Source of the DNA: Bordetella parapertussis
Lineage (GTDB): Bacteria > Pseudomonadota > Gammaproteobacteria > Burkholderiales > SG8-39
DNA length: 52,920 nucleotides
Assembly (NCBI GenBank): GCA_945897475.1
Contig: CAMDFL010000005.1
Coordinates: forward strand, 1 to 52,920
Reading direction: 5' to 3'
How positions within the stretch are numbered: the stretch's first letter is position 1; the number at the start of each line of letters is the position of its first letter. The notes beneath the pieces were generated by a model. That model searched no databases. It was not told the origin of the DNA and was given only the letters and a program-made list of their open reading frames with translations. A program made the position numbers and the translations under genes. Shown in pieces: positions 35,623 to 43,107 of this stretch.

Positions 35623-36648
35623 ATGGCCTACCTTGTCACCATAAGCAGTACCAAGCATCAATTCAAAGTCGAGGATGACGAATCCATCCTCCAGGCGGCG
35701 CTCGCCGCGGGCCTGGTTATCCCCTACGGCTGCCGCGACGGCGCCTGCGGCAGTTGCAAGGGAAAATTGATTGAAGGCCGCATCGATTACGGCAATTATT
35801 CGCAGAAGGCCCTGAGCGACGAGGAACGCGCCGCAGGGAGCGCACTGTTTTGTCAGGCAAAGCCACTTAGCGATGTGGTGATCGAGCCGCGCAGCGTTCG
35901 CGCTGCGGGCGATATTCAAGTGCGCATCCTTCCATCACGGCTGACAAAAATAGAACGCGTCACAGAAGATGTGGTCATTCTTTATCTCAAGCTGCCGGCC
36001 ACCGAGCGCTTCCAGTTTATCGCCGGACAATATCTGGACATACTTTTGCGCGACGGCACGCGGCGCAGTTTTTCGATGGGCAACGCGCCGCACGACGAGG
36101 AGTTCGTGCAATTGCATGTTCGCCACGTTCCTGGCGGCAGCTTCACCGACCACGTGTTCCTCAAAATGAAGGAACGCGAGATTCTGCGTTTTGAAGCGCC
36201 TCTGGGTACGTTCGCGCTGCAGGAGGAGTCAGAGAAACCGATCGTGTTCGTCGCCAGCGGCACCGGCTTTGCGCCGATCAAATCCATCATCGAAACCGCG
36301 TTCCGCGCGGGCAATACCCGGCCGATGGTGCTGTATTGGGGCGGACGCCGGCCCAGAGATCTGTACATGAACGATCTGCCGCTACAGTGGGCGGCAGCAT
36401 ATTCCAACTTCAAATACGTGCCGGTGATCTCAGACAGCCTGCCCGAGGACAACTGGAGCGGGCGAAGCGGCTTTGTGCATCGCGCCGTGATGCAGGATTT
36501 CCCCGACCTTGCCAATCATCAAGTCTATGCCTGCGGCGTGCCAGTGATGGTGGACGCAGCGAAAAAGGATTTCACCACGCTTTGCCGTCTGCCTGAGGAA
36601 GAGTTTTTCTGCGATTCGTTCACTACCGCGGCGGATAAGGCCGCTTGA
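35623..36648 (+). CDS. 2Fe-2S flavin reductase (CDP-6-deoxy-delta-3,4-glucoseen reductase-like)
   Basis: A 341-residue electron-transfer flavoprotein. It has an N-terminal plant-type ferredoxin domain (CRDGACGSC, with the fourth Cys in LFCQAK), an FAD domain (RSFSMGNAPHDE, matching RxxS) and an NAD(P)H domain (VFVASGTGFAPIKSII). The closest named type is the AscD-like reductase widely annotated in betaproteobacteria, which may deliver electrons to an oxygenase or the UbiD/UbiX area; the true partner is unknown. Residues needed for all three cofactors appear present. Confidence 0.85.
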   Translation: MAYLVTISSTKHQFKVEDDESILQAALAAGLVIPYGCRDGACGSCKGKLIEGRIDYGNYSQKALSDEERAAGSALFCQAKPLSDVVIEPRSVRAAGDIQVRILPSRLTKIERVTEDVVILYLKLPATERFQFIAGQYLDILLRDGTRRSFSMGNAPHDEEFVQLHVRHVPGGSFTDHVFLKMKEREILRFEAPLGTFALQEESEKPIVFVASGTGFAPIKSIIETAFRAGNTRPMVLYWGGRRPRDLYMNDLPLQWAAAYSNFKYVPVISDSLPEDNWSGRSGFVHRAVMQDFPDLANHQVYACGVPVMVDAAKKDFTTLCRLPEEEFFCDSFTTAADKAA

Positions 36649-36724
36649 ACGCAGGAAGCCAGCGTAAATTCAGGGCAGAGTTCCCAGTCCGGCTGCTCCT
36701 TTAATCGCGCTGCAAAGACTTCGA

Positions 36725-36913
36725 CTCGGCGCAACGTTACGCGGGCTGATTGAATTTTTCTTCACGGGCTTGCATCTGATCATCGATCACATGGGCGTGA
36801 GCAACCCTATTGCGAAAGAGGGTCGCATGCGGGAAGTCATTGGCGACGCCGTGGCGCTCGCCAAATACCCGAACGTCAGCATTAATATATCGAACGTGCT
36901 CACTGCGTCTCTG
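36725..36913 (+). pseudogene. Amidohydrolase (PF04909-type) fragment
   Basis: About 60 codons in one frame reading like the central part of an amidohydrolase-2 protein: GLHLIIDHMGV, with the conserved IDHMG, followed by GDAVALAKYPNVSINISN. There is no start, no N-terminal metal-binding HxH and no C-terminal half. The reading changes to unrelated residues after about 36913. This is a decayed remnant. Confidence 0.6.
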
Positions 36914-37440
36914 TTTGTACGCGTTGCTGCGTGCTGCTCAAATTCGTCCCCGCTCAGGCCGCCAAATGGTTCAAACAACGCGCGCCGATCCTGTGCGTGT
37001 ATTGCGGGGCGGTGATGACGATCGTGAAAGCGCGAGTTCGGTCGGTATCCGCCAGGGCGACATAACGTCGTGGTCAATGGCAGGCGCGCGCGATGGCCAA
37101 TGAAAAGTCATGACCGCTTTCGCCTGTCCGTTGCACCTAAAGTTAGACCTCGTTCAGGGCCCGCTGCCCGAATAGGCGTGCGTAATTCTTCGTTCACCGC
37201 TGCCGCGTTCTTGAAACTCTCAAGTGCTTGATGGCGAGTCTTCTCTACGGGGCAGGTGGGGGTATTCAGTCCGCTGGATCGCATTGGTCCCAATCTCACG
37301 GCGTGATCTCACCGTCATCGCTGTCGGGCAATCGATGTCGATATTGACAATTTATCATTGTGGCAGTTGTTAATCGGCGTTCATTTCCAGCTTATTCGCA
37401 TTTCTTTATGAAATATGCAGAGTAGTGCGGAATGCGCCAG
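36914..37440. other. Non-coding scar between the reductase gene and livF
   Basis: No intact gene is seen. A plus-strand frame ending at the TAA near 37064 contains ILCVYCGAVMTIVKARV, which could be the zinc-knuckle end of a transposase, but too little remains to be sure. The stretch 37100-37440 holds nothing I recognise; it becomes AT-richer near 37330-37430. No terminator is evident. Confidence 0.4.
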
Positions 37441-38163
37441 TTATCGCTCGGCTATGCTTTCTCCAAGGTAGGCCTCGCGCACTTTGGGGTCTTCGAGCAA
37501 GGCCTTGGCTTCGCCCTCTATGGTGATCAATCCGCTTTCCATGACGTAGGCGCGCTTGGCCAGTTGCAGGGCGGCCTTCGCATTCTGTTCGACCAGCAGC
37601 ACGGTGACGCCACGCGCGTTGATGTCGCGGATGACGTCGAAGATTTTCCGCACCACCAGGGGCGCGAGGCCCATGCTGGGTTCATCGAGCATTAATAATT
37701 TTGGCCGGCTCATCAGGGCGCGGCCGAGGGCCAGCATTTGTTGCTCGCCGCCGGAGAGGGTGCCGCCTGTCTGGGCGCGGCGCTCTTTCAGCCGGGGGAA
37801 GAGTTTGAAGACTTGTTCGCGGTCGGCCTCAATGTCGGTGTCTTGCCGTGTGTAGGCGCCCATGCTCAGGTTTTCATCAACCAGGAGTTGCGCAAACACG
37901 CCACGGCCTTCGGGTACCAGGGCTAAGCCCAATCGGGCGCGCTCGAACGCGGGCAGAGTGCTGATGTCGCGGCCTTGGTACTTCACTTGACCGGTGGCGT
38001 TTTCGGCTAATCCCGACAAGGCGCGCAGGGTGCTGGATTTTCCTGCTCCGTTGGCGCCGATGAGGCACACCAATTCGCCTTCTTCAACGCGCAGGCTCAC
38101 GCCCTTGACGGCGCGTATGCCGCCGTAGTGGACCTCCAGCCTGGATACCTCAAGGAGGCTCAT
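37441..38163 (-). CDS. livF: Branched-chain amino acid ABC transporter ATP-binding protein LivF
   Basis: A 240-residue ABC ATPase of the LivF type, energising uptake of branched-chain or related amino acids. Walker A is GANGAGKSS, the signature is LSGGEQQMLALGRALM, Walker B is LLMLDEPSMGLAP and the switch His is replaced in context by LLVEQNAKAAL, as is usual for LivF. The start is the ATG overlapping the livG stop (ATGA); the longer open frame upstream is livG out of frame. Last gene of livKHMGF. Confidence 0.95.
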   Translation of the reverse strand: MSLLEVSRLEVHYGGIRAVKGVSLRVEEGELVCLIGANGAGKSSTLRALSGLAENATGQVKYQGRDISTLPAFERARLGLALVPEGRGVFAQLLVDENLSMGAYTRQDTDIEADREQVFKLFPRLKERRAQTGGTLSGGEQQMLALGRALMSRPKLLMLDEPSMGLAPLVVRKIFDVIRDINARGVTVLLVEQNAKAALQLAKRAYVMESGLITIEGEAKALLEDPKVREAYLGESIAER

Positions 38164-38930
38164 GCGGTGGCCGGCGCGCCGAGATAGGCTTCGATCACGC
38201 GCGCGTCGCTTTGTATTGCGGTGGGCGGCCCCTCGGCGATTTTCTCGCCGTGGTCGAGCACCAGGATTCGATCGCACAGGCTCATCATCAGGCGCATGTC
38301 GTGTTCAATCAGCAACAGGGTGATGCCGCGCGCGCGGATCTGGCGCAACAGTCCGCTCAAACTTTGCGTCTCCGAGGCGTTCATGCCGGCGGCGGGTTCG
38401 TCCAGGGCGAGCAGGCGCGGCTCGGTCGCCATCGCTCTTGCGATTTCCAGGCGGCGTTGGTCGCCGTAGGCCAGATTGCCGGCGGCATCATCGGCGCGCT
38501 CGTCTAGGCTGACGAATTCCAATAATTCGTGAGCGCGTGCCTCTGTATCGGTCTCCTCGCGTCGCGTGGCCGCGTCGCGAAGGATTGCTCCTACGACACT
38601 TGCCCGGGTGCGCGCGTGGCGGCCGATCATCACATTCTCCAGCGCTGATAGATTGGCGAACAGGCGGCTGTTTTGAAACGTACGGGCGATGCCGCGGTGG
38701 ACGATGTCGTTGGGTTTCAGGCCGGCAAGCTGCGCGCCCTCGAATAGCAAGGAGCCGGAATCCGGCGTATAGATTCCGGTGAGAACATTGAACAAGGTGG
38801 TTTTGCCGGCTCCATTGGGACCGATTAAGCCATAGATTTCACCTGGCGCGATCGAGAATCCTACGTCGTTCAGCGCCTGAATACCGCCAAAGGATTTGCC
38901 CAGGCCAGCACAGGCGAGCAGCGCGCTCAT
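38160..38930 (-). CDS. livG: Branched-chain amino acid ABC transporter ATP-binding protein LivG
   Basis: A 256-residue ABC ATPase of the LivG type. Walker A is GPNGAGKTTLFNVLTG, followed by the LivG-specific GIARTFQNSRLF. The signature is NLAYGDQRRLEIARAMA, Walker B is LLALDEPAAGMN, and LLLIEHDMRLMMSLCD ends the core. It starts with an ATGA overlap with livM and ends with one into livF, so M, G and F are tightly coupled in translation. Confidence 0.95.
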   Translation of the reverse strand: MSALLACAGLGKSFGGIQALNDVGFSIAPGEIYGLIGPNGAGKTTLFNVLTGIYTPDSGSLLFEGAQLAGLKPNDIVHRGIARTFQNSRLFANLSALENVMIGRHARTRASVVGAILRDAATRREETDTEARAHELLEFVSLDERADDAAGNLAYGDQRRLEIARAMATEPRLLALDEPAAGMNASETQSLSGLLRQIRARGITLLLIEHDMRLMMSLCDRILVLDHGEKIAEGPPTAIQSDARVIEAYLGAPATA

Positions 38931-40066
38931 GAGCCATCCTCGCCATGTCCGGCCTGAGCTGGTTTTTTTACTGGCGGTTTTGTCGCCGCCCGGTTCCTGA
39001 CCCTCGGGGGCCATAGCCCGCCAGGACGGAACGTCATCACCAGTACAAGCGCGAAACCGAAGATCAGCATGCGAATGACTTCGGGTTCCACCAGCATGCG
39101 GCCAAACAAATACTCCTGCAGCGGCTGCACGCTATGCCGAAGGATCTCCGGCAGAAACGACAGCAGCAGCGCGCCAACAATCACGCCCCAGATATTGCCC
39201 ATGCCGCCCAGCACTACCATGGCAAGCACCATCACCGATTCCACCAGCACGAAGCTCTCGGGGCTGATGAATCCCTGCATGGCCGAGAACATGCCGCCCG
39301 CCACGCCGGCGAAGGATGCGCCCATGGCAAATGCGAGTAACTTGATGCGCGTTGTGTCTATGCCCATGGCGCGTGCCGCGATTTCATCCTCGCGCACCGC
39401 CTCCCAGGCGCGGCCGATGCGCGAATTCTGCAGTCGAAAATTGATGAAAATCACCACCACGAGCATCAGGAGCAGCAGATAGTAGTACTTGATGGGTCCG
39501 CTGAAGGCCATGCCTAGATAGGTATCGGTGTGTGCGAAATTTAAATCGCCGATTGCGATCGGGTCGATGCGGTTGATGCCGCGCGGACCGTTGGTGATGT
39601 TGACGGGCGAGCCAAGGTTGTTGAGAAAAATTCGCACGATTTCGCCAAATCCGAGCGTGACGATTGCCAGATAATCGCCCCGCAGTTTCAAGGTGGGCGC
39701 GCCCAGCAGCACGCCAAACAATGCGGCCACCAGCGCCCCCAGGGGCAGGATCGCCCAGAAAGGCCAATGGATGCCAAAGTGCGGCGAGGCGAGCAAGGCG
39801 TAGACGTAGGCGCCCACCGCGTAGAACGCGATGTAACCCAGATCGAGCAGCCCGGCGAAACCCACTACGATATTGAGCCCGAGGGAAAGCAGAATAAAAA
39901 GAATCGCAAGGTTTGTAATACGAACCCAGGCGGTGCCGGCGCTGGCGAGTGCAAAGGGCAGTGCCAGCAATGCGAGCACCACCAGAGCAACGCCGAGCGA
40001 CTTATTGCGCCACGCCGGCAGTGGCGTTTTTCCCTGTGCCGCTTGCGTTTGCATGGACTCGCTCAC
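38927..40066 (-). CDS. livM: Branched-chain amino acid ABC transporter permease LivM
   Basis: A 379-residue permease with about ten hydrophobic segments. Family motifs include LNIVVGFAGLLDLGYIAFYAVGAY, GDYLAIVTLGFGEIVRIFLNN and the EAA-like loop RIGRAWEAVREDEIAARAMGID. The start is GTG at 40066, which has GGAGG six bases upstream; ATG at 40054 is an alternative. The GTG overlaps the stop of the last mini-ORF in the 56-bp repeat. In other genomes livH normally runs directly into livM. Confidence 0.94.
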   Translation of the reverse strand: MSESMQTQAAQGKTPLPAWRNKSLGVALVVLALLALPFALASAGTAWVRITNLAILFILLSLGLNIVVGFAGLLDLGYIAFYAVGAYVYALLASPHFGIHWPFWAILPLGALVAALFGVLLGAPTLKLRGDYLAIVTLGFGEIVRIFLNNLGSPVNITNGPRGINRIDPIAIGDLNFAHTDTYLGMAFSGPIKYYYLLLLMLVVVIFINFRLQNSRIGRAWEAVREDEIAARAMGIDTTRIKLLAFAMGASFAGVAGGMFSAMQGFISPESFVLVESVMVLAMVVLGGMGNIWGVIVGALLLSFLPEILRHSVQPLQEYLFGRMLVEPEVIRMLIFGFALVLVMTFRPGGLWPPRVRNRAATKPPVKKPAQAGHGEDGS

Positions 40067-40122
40067 GCCCTGCCTCCCACGCGTTCACCGAGTAGTCCTG
40101 AGGGGCGAAACACCAATATCAC
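40063..40122 (-). CDS. 19-codon mini-ORF B between livH and livM
   Basis: Starts at GTG 40122, whose GTGA overlaps the stop of mini-ORF A. It reads MILVFRPSGLLGERVGGRA and stops at TGA 40065-40063, which overlaps the GTG of livM. GGAGG at 40133-40129 lies six bases before its start. It copies the LivH C-terminal residues. Translation is plausible but not shown. Confidence 0.35.
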   Translation of the reverse strand: MILVFRPSGLLGERVGGRA

Positions 40123-40178
40123 GCCCTGCCTCCCACGCGTTCACCGAGTAGTCCCAAGGGGCGAAACACCAATATCAC
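40119..40178 (-). CDS. 19-codon mini-ORF A between livH and livM
   Basis: Starts at GTG 40178, overlapping the livH stop (GTGA), and reads MILVFRPLGLLGERVGGRA to the TGA at 40121-40119. The ribosome-site position before it holds GGAGA (in livH). The frame stays open despite base differences between copies. Confidence 0.35.
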   Translation of the reverse strand: MILVFRPLGLLGERVGGRA

Positions 40179-41098
40179 GCCCTGTCTCCCACGCGTTCAC
40201 CGAGTAGTCCCGAAGGACGAAACACCAATACCAGAATTAGCACCAGAAACGCGAATACATCCTGGTAGTTGGAGCCGAACACATTGTTGGTGAAATCGCC
40301 TATATATCCCGCGCCCAGCGCCTCCACCAGGCCAAGCAACGCCCCCCCCAACATGGCCCCTGGAATATTGCCAATGCCGCCCAATACTGCGGCGCAGAAT
40401 GCCTTGAGGCCCAGGGCCGAACCCATGGTGTATTGCGCAATGCCGTAATAGCTACCGACCATGACGCCGGCCACCGCCGCAAGACCCGCGCCGATAATGA
40501 AGGTCACGGCAATGACACGATTAGCATCCACGCCCAGCAAGGCCGCCATCTGCGGATTCTGCGAGGTGGCGCGCATCGCCGTTCCCAGACGCGTGCGATA
40601 CACCAGCCAGGCCAGACCGCCCATCATGACAATTGAGATGCCGATTATGCCGATTTGAATATTGGTGATCGCTGCGCCTCCCAGTGCATAGGATTCGGAC
40701 TGGACCACCTGGGGGAACGCCAGCGGATTGCGGCTCCAGACCAGGAGCGCCAGGTGCTGCAAGATGATCGAGACACCGATTGCGCTGATCAAGGGTGCAA
40801 GGCGTGGCGCACCTCGCAGAGGCCGATACGCCAGGCGCTCCATCGTATAACCCAGTATTGCGCACACCAGCATTGCGCAAAGCGTGGCCAACAGCACCGC
40901 CAACAGCGCCGGCACGCCCAATGGCGTCAGCATGCCGATCAGGGTGAAGGCCACCATCGCGCCTATCATCACCAGTTCGCCGTGGGCGAAGTTGATCAAT
41001 TGAATAATGCCGTAGACCATGGTGTAGCCTAGCGCCACAACGGCATACACCGCGCCCAGCGTGATGCCATTGATCAGTTGCTGGACGAAAATGTCCAT
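40175..41098 (-). CDS. livH: Branched-chain amino acid ABC transporter permease LivH
   Basis: A 307-residue permease with about eight hydrophobic segments. Characteristic stretches: QQLINGITLGAVYAVVALGYTMVYGIIQLINFAHGELVMIGA at the N-terminus in two consecutive blocks, an EAA-like loop RTRLGTAMRATSQNPQMAALLGV, and GSALGLKAFCAAVLGGIGNIPGA. The C-terminus VFRPSGLLGERVGDRA lies in copy 3 of the 56-bp repeat. First permease gene; a terminator-like hairpin lies between livK and this start. Confidence 0.95.
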   Translation of the reverse strand: MDIFVQQLINGITLGAVYAVVALGYTMVYGIIQLINFAHGELVMIGAMVAFTLIGMLTPLGVPALLAVLLATLCAMLVCAILGYTMERLAYRPLRGAPRLAPLISAIGVSIILQHLALLVWSRNPLAFPQVVQSESYALGGAAITNIQIGIIGISIVMMGGLAWLVYRTRLGTAMRATSQNPQMAALLGVDANRVIAVTFIIGAGLAAVAGVMVGSYYGIAQYTMGSALGLKAFCAAVLGGIGNIPGAMLGGALLGLVEALGAGYIGDFTNNVFGSNYQDVFAFLVLILVLVFRPSGLLGERVGDRA

Positions 41099-41166
41099 CA
41101 GTGTGTCCGGCGTGTCTCGCGTTCGCGGCGCGGCGGCAGGTAGCGCCGCAGGCAGGCCGCCAACTC

Positions 41167-41192
41167 AAAAAAAACGGCACCCGAAGGTGCCG
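41167..41192 (-). terminator. Intercistronic terminator between livK and livH
   Basis: On the minus strand: stem CGGCACC (41192-41186), loop TTCG, GGTGCCG (41181-41175), then eight T (41174-41167). It lies after the livK stop and 69 bp before livH. It would let livK mRNA outnumber that of the permease genes by partial termination. Confidence 0.85.
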
Positions 41193-41232
41193 TATTTTGC
41201 CCTTGCATCGCGGGCGCTTGAGTCTGCAATGC

Positions 41233-42564
41233 CTACTTCTTTGCCGTGTCAGGCGTTGCTGCTGCTTTGGGCGCTTCTTTAGCGGGTTCGGCGGCTTTGG
41301 GTGCATCGGCTGCCGCAGGCGCCGCCGAGGTATTCGCCGCAGTATTCTCCGCAGTATTCGCATTAGCCTGAACCATGAATTCATCAAAGGACAGAGTCTT
41401 GCCATTCTTGATGATGGCTATGGTTTCCAGCTTGCCGCCCTTCACCTGGAAAATCGACATTTCGGCATCGCGGCGATCGCCCTTCTCGTCGAACGCGATT
41501 TTTCCGGTGGCGCCGGCGAATTCCAGTTTCTGCAATACCGGCAGGTACTTCGCAGGGTCGGCGGAGTTCGCGCTCTTGATGGCGCCGATCAACGCCTGCA
41601 TCGCGTCATAGGTAAATGGGGAGTAAAGAATAGGATCGATCTTGAAGCGCGCCTTGTAGGCATCGAGAAACTTTTTCGACGCGGCCGCGGGCGGCAGACC
41701 TGCCTGCGAGCACAGCATGCCTTCAGCCGCGGGACCGGCCAACTCGATCATCTTGTCGGTGCAACCACCATCGCCGAAGGAGAACACCGCTTTGATATTG
41801 AGCTCGCGCGCCTGCTTTAAGAGCGGCCCCGCGGTGGCATCCATGCCGCCGTAAAACACCGCATCCGGATTGCGTCCCTTGATCTTGGTGAGGACCGCTT
41901 TCCAATCGGCGCGTTTATCGTCGCCTTTTTCACGCGGTAAAACCTTGATGTTGGCGGCGGTGAAAAACTTTTCGACTTCGTTGGCTATGCCTTCGCCATA
42001 GGCTGTGGCATCGTCGATGATGGCGACCAGCTTTGGCTTATTGTTCGTCGCGAGATAGCTGGCCAGCGCGGGCCCCTGCTGGTCATCGCGGCCCATGACG
42101 CGAAACACGCCTTTGAGCCCCTGCTCGGTTAATTGGGGATTGGTGGCCGAGCCGGAAATCATCGGGATATTGGCGCCGCTATACACCGACGATGCTGGAA
42201 TTGAGGTGCCGGAATTGAGGTGCCCGATTACGCCGGCCACCTTGGCATCGATCAACTTTTGAGCGATGGTGGTGCCGATTTTTGGATCGGCCTGATCGTC
42301 TTCGGCCAGCATCACGAATTTTGCATCCTTGCCGTCGATCTTGATTCCTGCGGCATTGGCCTCCTCAATCGCCAAACGCGCGCCGTTTTCATTGTCCTTG
42401 CCCAGGTGCGCGATGCCGCCGGTGAGCGGCGCTACATGGCCGATTTTTATTTCAACAGAGGGTGGGGGCGGCGGTGCCGGCTTGGGTGCTTCGCTGCATC
42501 CCGCAAACAAAGACGCGGCAGCAAGCAGGCTCAGATTAAGGGGATGATTCAGAGAAATATTCAT
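41233..42564 (-). CDS. livK: Branched-chain amino acid ABC transporter substrate-binding lipoprotein LivK
   Basis: A 443-residue periplasmic binding protein of the Leu/Ile/Val family, here with a lipobox (LFAGC, Cys23), so probably membrane-tethered. A Pro-rich spacer precedes the binding domain (VEIKIGHVAPLTGGIAHLGKDNENGARLAIEEANA, given here in two family blocks). The ligand lobe includes SGTSIPASSVYSGANIPMIS. The domain ends near SFDEFMVQ. It is followed by a tail of about 44 residues rich in Ala, Pro, Lys and Asn, part of which is coded by a 3 x 12-bp repeat at 41331-41366. The substrate is not certain; amino acid uptake is inferred from the operon. Confidence 0.92.
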   Translation of the reverse strand: MNISLNHPLNLSLLAAASLFAGCSEAPKPAPPPPPSVEIKIGHVAPLTGGIAHLGKDNENGARLAIEEANAAGIKIDGKDAKFVMLAEDDQADPKIGTTIAQKLIDAKVAGVIGHLNSGTSIPASSVYSGANIPMISGSATNPQLTEQGLKGVFRVMGRDDQQGPALASYLATNNKPKLVAIIDDATAYGEGIANEVEKFFTAANIKVLPREKGDDKRADWKAVLTKIKGRNPDAVFYGGMDATAGPLLKQARELNIKAVFSFGDGGCTDKMIELAGPAAEGMLCSQAGLPPAAASKKFLDAYKARFKIDPILYSPFTYDAMQALIGAIKSANSADPAKYLPVLQKLEFAGATGKIAFDEKGDRRDAEMSIFQVKGGKLETIAIIKNGKTLSFDEFMVQANANTAENTAANTSAAPAAADAPKAAEPAKEAPKAAATPDTAKK

Positions 42565-42695
42565 GGTCGCCTTCTAGAAGAGATCGCGATTATGCGGATT
42601 CGCTGGAAATCTTGTCAATTGTGCCGCTGCATGTTTGCCGCCCCATGTTCCGCCGGTGCCGGGTTGTTGCACGCAGCGGGCGCGTCCAGGGCAAG

Positions 42696-42722
42696 AAAAA
42701 GCCGGCGCTCGGCCGGCTTTTT
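42696..42722. terminator. Bidirectional terminator between cytochrome c and livK genes
   Basis: AAAAA-GCCGGC (42696-42706), loop GCTCG, GCCGGC-TTTTT (42712-42722). It lies 17 bp past the cytochrome c stop on the minus strand and upstream of livK. Confidence 0.85.
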
Positions 42723-42738
42723 GGCACGCTGGCTGCGC

Positions 42739-43056
42739 TTACTTTTGCGAAAGTATCCACTTCACCAGAATGGCCGCTTCCTTTTCGTTCACGCCGGTAT
42801 TTGGAGGCATGGGAATCTGTCCCCACACACCGGTTCCGCCTTCGCGCACTTTCTTCATGAGTGTGGCTTCGGCAGTCTTGTTGCCGGCGTATTTCTTGGA
42901 AATTTCCTTATAGGACGGGCCGACCAGTTTCTTGTCGATCTGATGGCAGGCGAGGCAGGCCTTTTCCTGGGCGAGCTTGACGGCATCCTGGGCGCGAACA
43001 CCTGCGCTCAAGCCTAGCGCCGTGATCACGGCAATACTTATTAACAGCTTTTTCAT
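42739..43056 (-). CDS. Class I cytochrome c (c551/c552-like)
   Basis: A 105-residue precursor with a signal peptide ending near residue 22 (SAGVRAQ). The mature protein of about 83 residues has one haem site, CLACH, and an axial Met in GQIPMPPN. LVGPSYKEISKKYAGN and EKEAAILVKWILSQ are typical of small c551/c552 electron carriers in the periplasm. ATG at 43056 is preferred, because the ATG one codon earlier would sit directly on the GGGGGA ribosome site. The redox partner is unknown; no oxidase genes are nearby. Confidence 0.9.
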   Translation of the reverse strand: MKKLLISIAVITALGLSAGVRAQDAVKLAQEKACLACHQIDKKLVGPSYKEISKKYAGNKTAEATLMKKVREGGTGVWGQIPMPPNTGVNEKEAAILVKWILSQK

Positions 43057-43107
43057 CATTCCCCCTTCGTGGGCAAATAGTTTATTGCGCGGCGAATGCT
43101 ACCTTTT

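Larger units (their letters stand above)
40063..40230. repeat. 3 x 56-bp tandem repeat at the livH-livM junction
   Basis: Copies at 40063-40118, 40119-40174 and 40175-40230, same length, with two to six differences between pairs. Copy 3 encodes the last residues and stop of LivH. Copies 1 and 2 lie between the genes. Each junction between copies has the minus-strand GTGA, a stop/start overlap. Confidence 0.95.

Noticed and set aside
36914-37066. IS91-like transposase C-terminus (CVYCGAVM)
   Set aside because: Only about 40 codons and one CxxC can be seen; not enough to assign an insertion sequence family, so reported only as a possibility.
40063-40230. CRISPR array or mobile repeat at the livH-livM junction
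   Set aside because: The copies are directly contiguous, without spacers, and copy 3 is coding sequence of livH. It is a tandem duplication.
40521-41405. A 294-codon minus-strand ORF over livH and the livK tail
   Set aside because: It crosses the livK stop and the terminator and is out of frame with both genes; Arg-rich without motifs.
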